A DNA stretch of 64,000 bases from assembly GCF_964204865.1 (NCBI RefSeq), contig NC_135258.1, positions 17,958,916-18,022,915 of the forward strand. Direction: 5' to 3'. This document shows, piece after piece, positions 1 through 12,147 of this stretch. Numbering within the stretch: position 1 is the first letter of the stretch; each line of letters begins with the position of its first letter. Made by a program: the position numbers and the translations under genes. The stretch comes from Styela clava (lineage: Eukaryota; Chordata; Ascidiacea; Stolidobranchia; Styelidae). The notes under the pieces were generated by a model, which saw only the letters and a list, made by a program, of their open reading frames with translations, made no database searches and was not told the DNA's origin.

Positions 1-422
1 TAGGCCATCTCGTTGGAGAGTCACCTACATGTGAACAAAAAATACAGCCCAGTAAATAACTAGATAAGGATGGTAAAATAACACAGGGATATGTGCCAAA
101 TCACAAAACAAAATTGCTAGCAATGCAATTCTTCAAACCTGTTTTCCGAAGATAAATATTCTAATCTAATATGAAGCGGTGTATTAGATAATTTTCTTTA
201 TACCAAGCTATACAAACCTATACTGAGTGGCGTCAACCACTCGCTTCTCGTATCTCCTTCTGTTTCGAGAAAATATTGAATTTTCGCTATCTTCGTTTGT
301 ATTGTCATCTGGATTTAGAAATCCTTCTGAATTACACACTCTTACAAACGCAAACCCAGTCGTAGCATTATTTTGATGGTCAGATCAGAACTACGACCAG
401 TAAAAGCATAACAATATCAGTA
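1..422. other. AT-rich stretch, nothing recognised
   Basis: Both strands were read for splice-bounded coding sequence and repeat ends. I see no supported gene or element here. Confidence 0.4.
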
Positions 423-430
423 GTCTATAT

Positions 431-753
431 CAGGGCTACTCAACTATTTTTATCGAAGGTCCGCATTCCGCAAACAAAACTTCAAAATTATTTGGGCAAG
501 GTCTTTCCAGAAATGATATTTCGGCATCCTTAAACAGGCACTTCCTCGACCGACTAATGATTAGTAGCAAATTAAAATTGTTTATTATGGTGTTATAGTT
601 CTTTTCGTATATATTCAAAACTATGAAAGTCATTTTATAATAGGAAATTCAAAAAGTGGGGCAAATGATCCAAAATAAATAGTTAGGTGCGGTCCAAATC
701 CAATACTCGAAAGGTCCGGATTCGGACCGCGGTCCGCCAGTTGAGTAGCCCTG
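431..753. mobile_element. hAT-type MITE, 323 bp
   Basis: The terminal inverted repeats are CAGGGCTACTCAACT at the left and its reverse complement at the right. The element is flanked by near-identical 8-bp duplications, GTCTATAT on the left and GTTTATAT on the right (7 of 8 match). An 8-bp target duplication and a CAGGG terminus are typical of the hAT superfamily. It encodes nothing. The inner sequence near the right end is rich in the GGTCCG/CGGACC motif. Confidence 0.8.
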
Positions 754-761
754 GTTTATAT

Positions 762-2001
762 TTTGATAATCTGGATTACGTGAAAAATATCAACACCAAA
801 AATATAGTAACCCTAATATTAAAAATCGTTAAGATTAATCACCTTATCCGATGAGTGATGATTTCCAACAGCATTCCTCGGTGACGTTGAAAACCTTGTT
901 TCAAGTTATTATGACTCGACTTCAACTCACTGGGTAATTGATAACACCTGACACTAAAGGCTTGGATCGCTTCTCCAAACACAACCTTTCTTTTCTATCT
1001 AAATTGCTGCAACCACGCACTCATGAAGATCCCAAACCCCTCACGGCGTCCAGGTTACTTGCGAACAAAACGGCAAACGTGGTAAAGTTCTCGGCGAACC
1101 CGACAGTTTTACTATTGCGACACAAAGCCTCTTTAGTACGGAGTTGTGAATTGAGGTCCTTTTCAGTTTATTGAGCTTATATTGCAAAACACTGAACGAA
1201 CGATCTTCATATTCTGCCTGTTTATTCTATCAAAATTATCAAACCCACCCTCCAAAAATCGTAAAGTCATATATATACCGAAAAATTAAAAGATTTTGCA
1301 TAAACAAAATGTCCACTCAATGTACGAGAATTATACCCGTTGATTCTAAACCAGCAGAACTACTGTCACCTCAAAGTTGGCGAAAACATGCAAATATTTC
1401 AAAGATATTGAAAGAACATACGACATACGTATCATTTTTGATACTGTTTTATCAGAGAAAAAGAGTATTCAGCAAAAAATCGCGAAACGTTTTAATTATG
1501 GAACGTGGAATATTTAAGCGGACAAGTAAATGTCTACCCAATTTTTCCGTCCACATAACTGTCGCTTTTTTAGCACGGTATGTCTATTTAACTACCGTAT
1601 TATATATATATATATATAACTTACCCCGATGCAAATTTTTGTCGACATCTTTTCTTGATATATTTTTACGATAAATGAAATTTATTTTCAAAGAACTGTA
1701 ATGTGAACCTAAACTCTATTCTTACAATATATATGATATATTTTATTGAACTGAAAGTATTTCTAATATAGGTATTTTCTCTCGTCTCCCTTTTTAAATA
1801 AATTTCTAAAACGTGAAAGTTTCTGACTTCTTTCGGTAACTTTATTTCATGAAATTTAGTAAAAGGATCTTTAATTTTTGTCCTTGATTTATTTTTTTTA
1901 ATTTGAAACTTTGAGAGCTATGTCGTACTATGTCATCTCTCCCATTTTTTATTCTTAAACTCCATTAACATATATTTTTGTGTTACATGAAACTTTATAC
2001 T
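762..2001. other. Non-coding stretch with a short TA microsatellite
   Basis: Open frames at 938-1174 and 1171-1674 lack domain-like composition and start or run through AT-rich filler. A TA dinucleotide run lies near 1,600-1,618. No gene supported. Confidence 0.4.
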
Positions 2002-2235
2002 AATTCTACATCTTTTTATGTAGCCAACAACAAGTTTTTCTTGCCTAGTTCGATTTCATGTATATCTATCTGTCTGCTTGTCTGGGAGGGCGAACCCAAA
2101 ATTTAAAATAAATAACATGTACTTGGGATACCATGGGATTGGCAAACAAATGGAGTGACGTGTTCGGTGGTTTTGAATTTATCTTAAGAACAATTGGTAA
2201 CTTATTAACGACAAATTCAATTATAAGAACTATAC
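2002..2235. repeat. Direct repeat copy A (about 230 bp)
   Basis: This segment is repeated in the same orientation at 2,567-2,790. The two copies are nearly identical over the last 110 bases and carry small indels in the first half. About 330 bp separate them. No target duplication or terminal repeat was identified, so this is either a local duplication or two copies of an unknown dispersed repeat. Confidence 0.85.
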
Positions 2236-2566
2236 TTATATCTTATAATATACTATATATATCAAGACAATTATTCAGTCTAATACCAAACGACAATAAA
2301 AAATAATTTATTAGTGAGAGATATTTGTCAATTGCAATTATGTCATATTGCATTTAAACTTTTATTTTTATTATGTAGGTACTACTTAATAAAAATAAAT
2401 GAAGTGTATTTCTATTGCCCACTTTTTTTCTACTTCTTTTTTTATCTGCATAATTTTGATTATTAAAAATAGTTGGTATAACATAAAGTTGATTAAATTG
2501 ATTAGGATTGAATTAATTATCATGAATGAAGAAGGATATTACGAGGAACCTATAAAATGGACAACA

Positions 2567-2790
2567 AATTCTACATCTTTTTATCTAGCCAACAACAAGT
2601 TTGTTCTTGCCTAGTTGGATTTCATGTATTGTCTGTCTGAGGGCGAGCCCCAAATTTAAAATGAATAACATGTATGTGCTTGCCATGGGATTGGCAAACA
2701 AATGGAGTGACGTGTTCGGTGGTTTTGAATTTATCTTAAGAACAATTGGTAACTTATTAATGACAAATTCAATTATAAGAATTATACATA
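2567..2790. repeat. Direct repeat copy B
   Basis: Second copy of the segment at 2,002-2,235. The open frames at 2,585-2,879 lie within or across this repeat and are not considered genes. Confidence 0.85.
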
Positions 2791-3155
2791 TATCACGTTC
2801 AACATTTGTGAAAAAATTTATATCAATTTTTAATATGCTCAAAGCCCCGAACGGATGTCATACAATTTTCAATGCGTAAGATATTTCCTACAGTCCTATT
2901 TTGTCGTAGCAACCGTTTCTTGCTGTCTTGGGATGTAGCCTACACACATTGAGTACTCTTAATAAATAATGAAACTATAAATTTTAATTCGAGCGCCTTT
3001 TCCATTGTGTTTTACGGTTTTTAATAGCGTTTTTTGCCAAAGCAGCTCCCACTTTGCTCCTTTTCCATCCGTCTAAATGTACCAATATGAAAGGTTACTT
3101 GCAAATATTATGGAATATCTCTGCGTTATAAGCCGCGAAGATATTGATCGTTTAG

Positions 3156-3252
3156 AACCTGTGGCTACCCTGAAGTAAAAAATAAAAAACTGCTTTTTGC
3201 ATTCAACGTTTTCGCCTTTCTATCGATTGCGTCACTGATTCTCATGGTTCAA
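3156..3252 (+). CDS. Probable transmembrane exon of the C-type-lectin-like gene
   Basis: The segment lies between an acceptor (TTTAG before 3,156) and a strong donor (GTAAGT from 3,253). Read with one carried-over base it is open throughout. It encodes a short polar stretch ending in KNKK, then about 21 hydrophobic residues (LLFAFNVFAFLSIASLILMV). That layout fits the anchor of a type II membrane protein. It sits 1.4 kb upstream of a lectin-fold exon on the same strand, so it could belong to the same gene. No first exon with an ATG was placed. The frame MNEEGYYEEP at 2,524 is a possible cytoplasmic start, but it lacks a usable donor. This link is inference. Confidence 0.35.
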
Positions 3253-4659
3253 GTAAGTATTATCAGAAGGAAATATTTTCATATGAAGGAAGGTATAGAA
3301 TCAATTATCAATATTTTGGCTATGCAATGTTGGTTTAGATTCAAGATAGAATTTAACTTGAGTCACCAGTTGAAAGTACTAAGATTGCATAAGAGACGTG
3401 AATCATGCATTTTGAACAGTTTTATACTCACAATTAACATTTTTTTGCATACTTACTTAGAGTACATGCAGAAACAAATCTTTCTCAACATGCTATAAGC
3501 AATAATATAGCTTTTCTGAAAATATCTATATTTGGAGAAATCGATTATGATTTATTGAACTTTGTACAAACTGATATTGTGTGGAACTATTACAACCTCA
3601 CGTTTATATCTAGTTAAATAGCCTACAGTCCTATCCAACAGGTTTTTTACAATATATACTATATTATATACCAAGTGGAATAAATTGTTCGGATTGTTGT
3701 CATAACCCTAAATGGCAATATTTAATTTTATCTAAATTATTTTTTTGTCTTTCATTAAGTTTTATATATTCTATTTGGTTGTTATAGTACATTTTTACAT
3801 AGAAATATTAGTTACAAATGATGATATATTTTTATTCTTTCTAGAATAGAGCTGCAACTGAAAATGGTGAGCGATTACATTTGGTGTTAACGTAAATTAG
3901 TGTACATACTAACTTTCTGTGAGATAGCTATATTAAATTTACACATACATAAGCCTAAATTTAAATGACCTATATCTAGTCAACATATAGACCACTAGAT
4001 TGAGTTAAATATTAAGTTATTCAAACTTAAGGCGATCTATAAGTTGTGTGAAACTCTACAGATGCTCAACAACTTTCAATTCATTTAGAAAATTTAATTT
4101 ACAGAATCAGAAAAAATTAGCAAGATTTTGATAAGTTTCCAGAAAAACTTACCGTTACTGAAGCCCACAAAGGAGACACAATTCCCCATACCCGTTACTG
4201 AAGCTACCTTAAATGGTTGGTAAATATTTTTGCTATGCAAGACATCGTTTGTGCTTTAGTTTGCTCAAATTTTAAGTGAGCAACTTTAAAAAGTAGTCAC
4301 TCAGAATTACATTATCTTACATGAGCTTTTATAGCAGCCTATTTAAACGTTATTCCGGTAATTAAAAATCTAACATTTTACTCTGTTGTGTGTCTCTCTC
4401 TGTCTCTGTGTACTAATTGAAATACATCTGGAATTACAGTCAATTCTTTATAACATTTACTTAATATGCCCTTAGATGGCACTATTTAGATTTTCATTGC
4501 CTTCATTTTTTAAGTTTTTTTAATCAATGAAATGATAAATCAAATTGCAGAGAATCGTTTAAAATTTGCAATGTAAATGAATATACAATAAATGTGGTCC
4601 GATTCCTCTCGTGCCATCTTCGTGATACTTACCTCAGTATATATCTTCCATATTTATAG

Positions 4660-4883
4660 AAATTTGCAAAACTCCATTTCGTGATAAGTGCTTTAGACTG
4701 CTACGTCATTTATCAAACATAACATTATCTGAAGCAAGAGAAGGCTGTCGGAATAATAATGGAAGATTAGCGAACGTTTATAACATCGACCACTTTATAC
4801 AAATTTCATCTTTATTGAAAGATTTCATACGGCCGGAATCTCAAACTATTACGGCATGGACTGGAATGACGGAGGATTTGAAG
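4660..4883 (+). CDS. C-type-lectin-like domain, N-terminal exon
   Basis: This exon has no ATG and is bounded by an acceptor (TTTATAG before 4,660) and a donor (AAG followed by GTGAAC). It is open in the frame whose codons start at positions divisible by three. It shows hallmarks of a C-type lectin fold: CFRLL near the start, then an LSEAREGC helix, then NGRLANV, and ending at AWTGM. The cysteine pattern (C, then C before FRLL, then the helix C) matches long-form lectin domains. Such proteins are usually extracellular recognition receptors, but no calcium-binding or sugar-specificity motif can be assigned from this half. The exon starts in phase 1 and ends in phase 0, which does not match the next exon at 5,353. 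Confidence 0.7.
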
Positions 4884-5352
4884 GTGAACTATCCTCACAT
4901 ATTTGATTGTAAATTAAATTACCTAATGCACAAAGTAAATTATAAGCTATATTTACGATTATGCCTTTTGCTGTTTTCTCCTACATAGTGCCGGGTGTGT
5001 ATGTGTGTTAGCGCATGTGCGTACTATGCGCGTATGTTTGTATTTATAATTGTATTAAAATGTGACAAAATCTTCCTGGCATCTGTGTGCCAAAGGATAA
5101 TAAATTTGTATTTTGATTGTGAGTGATTTAGGTATTTCATTTTATCTGTTCTATCTACAAACCTTTCATCTCACTATCAGACATACGACTTTCTAAGCCG
5201 ATTTTTCTCAGTAAATACATAAGGTGTTAAACTTTCACAACACCGTCTTATTTCTTACAAAACTACTGTTTGATATATTAAAATTAAACATTTGTTATAT
5301 ATGTTTCATACTTGTTTTCATCATTTCTCTTTTTTCTTGTAATTGCAAAAAG

Positions 5353-5557
5353 AATGGTTCTTTCTGATTTCAAGTTGGCACCGATTAATATACCTTGGTA
5401 TCCAGAAAGACAATTCGCAAAAAAGTTTCCGTATTTGGGGATGTATATGCGTAGTACAACAAACCTATACGCCAGAGGAACGTACGATTCGAAAACAAGC
5501 GAACGATTTCAAACAGCTGTTTGTGAAATAGAGATGAAACCGTGCAGCAAGCACTGA
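5353..5557 (+). pseudogene. C-type-lectin-like domain, C-terminal exon (possible frameshift)
   Basis: The exon follows an AAAAAG acceptor and ends in a stop at 5,557. In the frame that starts MVLSDFKLAP it contains PWYPERQF and ends AVCEIE followed by a short cysteine-containing tail, which matches the W-x-P loop and final cysteine of a C-type lectin domain. The upstream exon ends on a complete codon, whereas this frame needs two carried bases. Spliced directly, the reading hits a stop after four codons. So there is a small unplaced exon in 4,884-5,352, a one-base length change near 5,360 (gene or assembly), or a real pseudogene. Confidence 0.5.
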
Positions 5558-8500
5558 AAGGTTCTTGATATTTCAATATCTTTCAATATCAAAATTTGTA
5601 ATTTTTTTTAAAGTATTACTTTTTCTTGTTATCCCGTTTAGTGTTTATGATTTTGTGATATATTATAAAAATGAATGGTTTTTTGCCTCTTGTAAAAAAC
5701 GAAAAAGAGACTTGAATTCGGTACTTTAGCCGAGAGCAAGAAAGAAGCGAGCAATTTGAGGTAAATATATAACCTCCCCCAATGAACAAGTATAGTCGTT
5801 CACTACCTCCGTACACGTCCCACCATTTTAACACGGATTCTGCAAACAGTCAATCATGTCTAAATGGTTGTATTTTGAATGCTAAAGCACGGCATTTACT
5901 GAAATACACACAACAATTCTTATACATTGGAGCACATATTCAAATAGTTTCACAGTTCATATTGGACTCATGTCACTTTTTTCCGTTTCATTGACAGATC
6001 GTTCAGTTTTGATATTATAGGTCGCTGCGAAAAAAAAGAATATTGAATTTGTAAACAGTTTTTGTCAATAACAACTTGATCGTGGCAGAACCAAAACTAA
6101 CAAATTGTGATTTATATGGTAAAAATCGAATATAGTTAATTTAGCTTCTGTTAGCTTCCAAAATATTGAACGTAGATAATTTTCATTGTTGTACTCGGTT
6201 GCATAGTCTTGACCTGGTTCAAACTTCTATCAAATGTAAGCGTTGATACAGGACGTGCTATGACGGCGACAGCAGGAAACAAACAGATAATATTTACAAA
6301 AACATGGGAGTGGGTAACAACAAAACAATCAATCATCACCACACATGTAAACATCATACATCGCATTGTTCAACAATATGGAAATATAAGAGTGTTTCCA
6401 TGAAATAAAATGAAACAAAAATTCCGAACGGAATATAGCGTCCCTTTGGATTCGAAAGAAAATAAAAGTAACAACTTTTTCGATGTTTTATTCATCTCTA
6501 AGTAATGAATTTTGACTAACTAATGATTCATTAGTTGTTGAGTAGAAGAACTATTTGTTTTACAACAACGGCTTCATCATCAAAATTTAGCAAAAGAATA
6601 CTGTATATATGTATATATTTTGTGTCTAAAATATGTATCTAAATTTCACAATATAGTCTCGATGCTTTTGGAGATTTATGAGTGAATTTTGACAAACTTG
6701 CTTTGAAAATTCTGAGCGTCATGTAATCTAGCTAATCTTATTGTTTTTGTATATGATTGCGCTAGATCGCAATTATTATAATATGTTTTTTCCAAACAAT
6801 TCCAACTTACTCTTCAACTTATGTTTACCACTAAACAATCTTCATAATTTTATAATCACATCGCATTACCAAACAAAAATCTCAGTATTCAAATGGTAAA
6901 CATGTCTAATTGTCGCTTGTATGCGTAGCCTCAGGAAGTCATTAGTTGCGATGTCGAGTTTCATTTTCGTAATCTTAATGATGTAAAAGAGAAAACTAAC
7001 ACCACCTTATAGACTATTGCGCATGAACGTTTACGCAATCTTTGGACGCAAAAAAGTTTTTCGTATTCTTGACCACTGAGAAGTTTTTATTGCATAAAAA
7101 GCAAAGTGACGAGGCCTGATTTATATTGAAGAAAGTTACAAGCAGGACTGAAAAATTACTTGATTTGAACAGAAGATCGTCTAACTCTAATCTAATGCGT
7201 ATCGTTCAAGATTTCGGGGGAAAATAAGAGTAGGTAATTTGACTCAATCTTCAATAAAACTGAAGAATTTATGAAGAGAATTGGTGTTGCTATTTTCTCA
7301 ACTGAGAAAAAAGTGCAAACAAGATGGCAAAAACTGTCAAACTCAAGTAGGTATATATAAGAAATAAATTGAAAAGCAGAGACTAAAAATTAGCATGATG
7401 AACCATTACATGAAAAACATCCCACTGAAATATGTGCATTGATGTAAATTAAAAGCAAATGCATGAATGACTGGACGTTCAGGTCTGAAACCCACAACGA
7501 AGGAATTTATAATTGCTGCTCAGGACCAAAGTCTCCCGACCAATTAAATGAAACTAAACATTGATTCAAAATGCAGAATATGCCAATCGGGAGGGTATAT
7601 ACGAAAAATTACGAAAAGGTTGACGGTGGGGGGGTTACGATAATATGGTCCTCATTTATGGTAAATTTTCGTCTACAGTTTCGGTCTTTTGATCTTAATC
7701 CCTGGCCGATAGCGTAAGTTGGTGTAACGGGCAAGGCTTACAGTCGGTTGTGTACATGAACATAAACATGTTTTACTCCCAACAAATCGTCAAATTTTGA
7801 AAGAAAATCAGTTTTAGTTTTACTCTTCAGTAAACTCGTGTTGCACAAACGACAATACCGTGTTGTGTAAATACACCCAGAATAATTTGAATTAGAAATT
7901 TCTATTAAAAATATGGCTGGCAGTTTAATCAGTAAAACTTTGTTCAGTACAATTCAAGTATTATAAAAATATATTTTATAATATCCGGTTAAAGTTTTGT
8001 AAAGAAAAAAAGTGAAGTGGAGTGCGTTTACTAACTGTCATTAACGATGAATTGCGTATATGATAAATGTGGAAATTTTATCAAAATCGTTCGATTTGAC
8101 AAACTAAAACAATGTGTAATAAAAGATTGAGTGCTTATTAATCAAATGTTTGTTTTCTCAGTAAGTTTTTTAGTAATATCATATGTTTTATCTATAAACA
8201 GGAAGTTCACTCAAAATCTCAAATTCAAGCAGCGCTTTCATCATGTTAGGTAGTTAGTTGCAATGTTTTATGTGAAACATTTGATATTACATCTAAACAA
8301 TCGACCATTCTTTTAACGTGTAAGATTAATAAATTAAAAATTTGCATTTTTTTTTTAATTTGGAGATATGCCATGTATATTATACTAACTTTTTGTCGTT
8401 TCCTTTGTAAAAAAGGTAATAGTTATTCGAGACGAGTAGGGTAACGAAACAACTAAAACTAACTAAACTACTAAATTAAAAACTAAAATTTTATTTTACT

Positions 8501-9052
8501 AATTTAAAACATGGTTTGTTGGAAAAACATATTATATAGACGACGTTTCAAATGGCCCGCTCAAAGTATATTACATGGAAGAAATGTATGAAAAAAAAAT
8601 ATGTAGTGCTTTTCTTTTACTAGTGCATGATAAAGAGAATGTGCTTTTTTGGGGAGAAACTCTGGATAATGACAGTTAACGTTGTTTCGTTGACTTTTGT
8701 GTACTATTTTGTTTGCTCATGAATCAATACCAATTACCTTACGAATTATGAACAGCATATCATTATTGTACATAGTGGGTTAAGCTATGTGAAGCCCAAA
8801 CCAAACATTAGATTCATTTATTTTTTATGAATTACTAACTTCTGCTCTAAGTTTGTTTTCTGAATACCACATGATGTAAACATGACAAAAACAGGAAACG
8901 CAACGGAACTTATTCACAAAACCCTTTTATTTGATAAAGAAATGGGTATGACTAAAATTATGACGTGTTTTTGATATATGTACGGCTAGAAGTAGTAAGT
9001 TTTGAAAGAAAATTCAAGTTGATCTGACATGGCTATCAGCGCAGAATTGTTT
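5558..9052. other. Long stretch without a recognisable gene
   Basis: I found only short frames (5,616-5,994 and 6,151-6,403) that do not look like proteins. No exon with both splice sites and domain character, and no paired terminal repeat, was seen in about 3.5 kb of AT-rich sequence. Confidence 0.4.
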
Positions 9053-9057
9053 AGAAC

Positions 9058-9160
9058 AGTGGTTCCTAACCTTCGCGCGAGTCTGTCGAACTCCTGCGCT
9101 CTTCTACACAGTCCCGTCGAACCCTATCGTATTAAATGGTTAAAACTAACAGCCCAATGA
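9058..9160 (+). mobile_element. hAT-like transposon end, unpaired
   Basis: CAGTGGTTCCTAACCTT resembles a hAT terminal repeat, and related ends occur at 22,170 and, in the opposite orientation, at 14,920. No matching right end was found, so this is probably a remnant. Only the terminal motif supports the call. Confidence 0.4.
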
Positions 9161-9429
9161 GAACTTTATCACTGAGAACCTAATTTTGTGCAAGGTTGTA
9201 GAATATGATTTTTAAGGTGTAACCTCAGATACCAACAAGGGAACGTTTGTTGTATAACTTATGCGGGAGAAAATGCTAAAAATTGGCCAAGTAAATATTA
9301 CAACTTTGCAAATCCGAAAGATGATATGATGCTTCAGAAAATGTTGGCAGCTCAATTCATTCGGTTATTAAACTTCAAACTACCTTCAAATGCGTTGATT
9401 CATTGTTTTACAGAAATACAGATACCGTC

Positions 9430-11420
9430 ATATTAAGGTGGTCCAGAATGGACCGATTCATTTCACAATATGATTTCTGAGTTTTTATTTTGATTGTTTT
9501 ATGCCACACTTAGATGGTCGAATAGGTGGACATGTGAGATATACTTTGTGTAATGTTTCTCGAAATGATTTCAGAATTTTCATTTCAATTCTTGTATGCC
9601 ACACTTAGGTGGCCGGATAGATGGACATTTGAGATATACTTCGTGTAATGTTTCTCAATATGATTTCAGAGTTTTCATTTTAATGTTTTATGCCACACTT
9701 AGATGGTCGTATAGGTGGAAATTTGAGATTTACTGTGTGTAATGTATCTCGATATAATTTAATTTTTATTTTAATTTTTTTGTTTGCCATACTTAAATGG
9801 CCGGATAGGTGGACATTTGAGATATTTATTTTGTGTAATGTTTCTCGTTATGATTTCAGAATTTTCATTTTAATTTTTGTATGCCACACTTAGGTGGTCG
9901 TATAGGGGGACATTTGAGATATATATTTTGTGTAATGTTTCCCAATAAGATTTCAGAATTTTCATTTCAATTTTTGTATGCCCCACTTAGGTGGTCGGAT
10001 AGGTGGACATTTTTCATTTCAATTCTTGTATGCCACACTTAGGTGGTCGAATGGGGGAACATTTGAGATATACTTTGTGTAATGTTTCTTAATATAATTT
10101 CATAGTTTTGATTTTGATTGTTTTATGCCACACTTAGGTGGTCGGATAGGTGGACATTTGAGATATACTTTGTGTAATATTTCTCAATATGATTTCAGAA
10201 ATTTCATTCCAATTCTTGTATGCCACACTCAGGTGGCCGGATAGGTGGACATTTGAGATATACTTTGTGTAATATTTCTCAATATGATTTCAGAAATTTC
10301 ATTCCAATTATTGTATGCCACACTCAGGTGGCCGGATAGGTGGACATTTGAGATATACTTTGTGTAATATTTCTCAATATGATTTCAGAAATTTCATTCC
10401 AATTCTTGTATGCCACACTCAGGTGGCCGGATAGGTGGACATTTGAGATATACTTTGTGTGATATTTCTCAATATGATTTCAGAAATTTCATTCCAATTA
10501 TTGTATGCCACACTCAGGTGGCCGGATAGGTGGACATTTGAGATATACTTTGTGTAATATTTCTCAATATGATTTCAGAAATTTCATTCCAATTCTTGTA
10601 TGCCACACTCAGGTGGCCGGATAGGTGGACATTTGAGATATACTTTGTGTAATATTTCTCAATATGATTTCAGAAATTTCATTCCAATTCTTGTATGCCA
10701 CACTCAGGTGGCCGGATAGGTGGACATTTGAGATATACTTTGTGTAATATTTCTCAATATGATTCCAGAAATTTCATTTCAATTATTGTATGCCACACTT
10801 AAATGGCCGGATAAGTGGACATTTGAGATATACTTTGTGTAATGTTTTTCAATATGATTTCTGAATTTTTATTTTAATTATTGTATGCCACACTTAAATG
10901 GCCGGATAAGTGGACATTTGAGGTATACTTTGTGTAATGTTTCTCAACATGATTTCGGAATTTTCATTTCAATTTTTTTGCCACACTTTGCTGGCCGGAT
11001 AGGTGGACATTTGGAATATATTTTGTGCAATGTTTCTCAATATGATTCCAGAGTTTTCATTTTAATTGTTGTGCGCCACACTTAGGTGGTGGGAAAGGTG
11101 GACATTTGACATATATTTCGTGTAATGTTTCTCAATATGATTTAAGAATTTTCTTTCAATTGTTGTATGCCACCCTTAGGTGGTCGGATAAGTGGATATT
11201 TGAGATACATTTTGTGTGATGTTTCTCAATAGGGCTGGTGTTCATTTTTCAATTACGTGCCACATTTGAGTGACCGGATAGATGAACATTCGAAATCCAA
11301 TTTGTGTGATGTTTGTCTTCATTAATGGCATACCAGAATTCTCATTTACAATTATTTGTATAACTTGAAAGGCCGGATAGGTGGGCATTTGAGATAAAGT
11401 TCGTGTGAAATTTTTTCAAT
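9430..11420. repeat. Satellite array, about 21 units of 95 bp
   Basis: A unit recognised by GCCACACT, GGCCGGATAGGTGGACATTT and TTTGTGTAAT recurs with a 95-bp period, for example at 10,222, 10,317 and 10,412. Units from about 10,130 to 10,790 are nearly identical. Those at both edges are diverged, the usual pattern of a homogenised core with decaying flanks. One unit near 9,980 is shortened by internal deletion. Within the core, alternate units carry AATTCTTG or AATTATTG, suggesting a 190-bp two-unit period. The open frames at 9,690 and 10,885 are products of the repeat, not genes. Confidence 0.95.
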
Positions 11421-12147
11421 ATTATTGGCATTTCCGAATTTCATTCTGCGGTATCGATTTGTTTCGATTTGTCTACCTTCACGTTTCATTTTGAGTATTT
11501 TTTGACATGGAAGATTATTTCCAACACCAAACACTGTGCATCTCCCTTGCACGAAAGACTGAACATTGAAAAAAAAATGTTATTCTTTGTGATAAATATT
11601 GCTAAATGGTTCGAATCCATGGGAAATTGAAGCGAGGTCATACGCTTTAAAATTCGTATTAAAATAAAAGCAACATCATTTATATAGACATCAAGGGCGA
11701 CATATAAGAGGGGCCGGGCTTAGTGTCGAAATAGGTTAAAACATTTGGTGGTCTGAATTAAGCGGACAAAAATTTTATATCTTTTATCGAGAGGATTGTG
11801 TTGACTCTTTTTCTCCGTAGTCGTCAACGGCTTTCGCGCTCTCCAAGCACGTATTTAAAAACAATGATACGGACACAGGAACGACGTCCGCTTAAGTACT
11901 GCAATTATGGCAGGTTCGTTTAACTACCGTAATAGAGTTATATATATATATCGTATTCTGGGCACGAAGCCGTTGCGTTTTATGAATAGTGGTTGAATTC
12001 AACTGAAACTAATCGAGACAAACACAATAAATTTCGTACACGAAAGACTGTTACTCTGAATAAAATCATGTTTCGAACTTTCACCCTATAACTTTGGCTT
12101 TTTGTCGATTTTACAGTCGGGTTTCAAATGGTTCAGAGTTAGATGGA
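11421..12147. other. 3' flank of the collagen-stalk gene, no gene
   Basis: This lies between the satellite array and the last exon of the minus-strand gene. The frame at 11,352-11,552 overlaps the edge of the array and is not protein-like. A TA-rich microsatellite sits near 11,940-11,952. No clear polyadenylation signal was found for the minus-strand gene. Confidence 0.35.

Noticed and set aside
938-1674. Two adjoining plus-strand frames of 78 and 167 codons
   Set aside because: No motif, no splice partner and biased composition; the second frame ends in a TA repeat.
9690-11085. Open frames with repeated PHL-G motifs
   Set aside because: They are the 95-bp satellite read in frame; divergent units break them everywhere else.
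9430-11420. CRISPR-like repeat array
   Set aside because: The whole 95-bp unit repeats, with no unique spacers, and the DNA is clearly eukaryotic.
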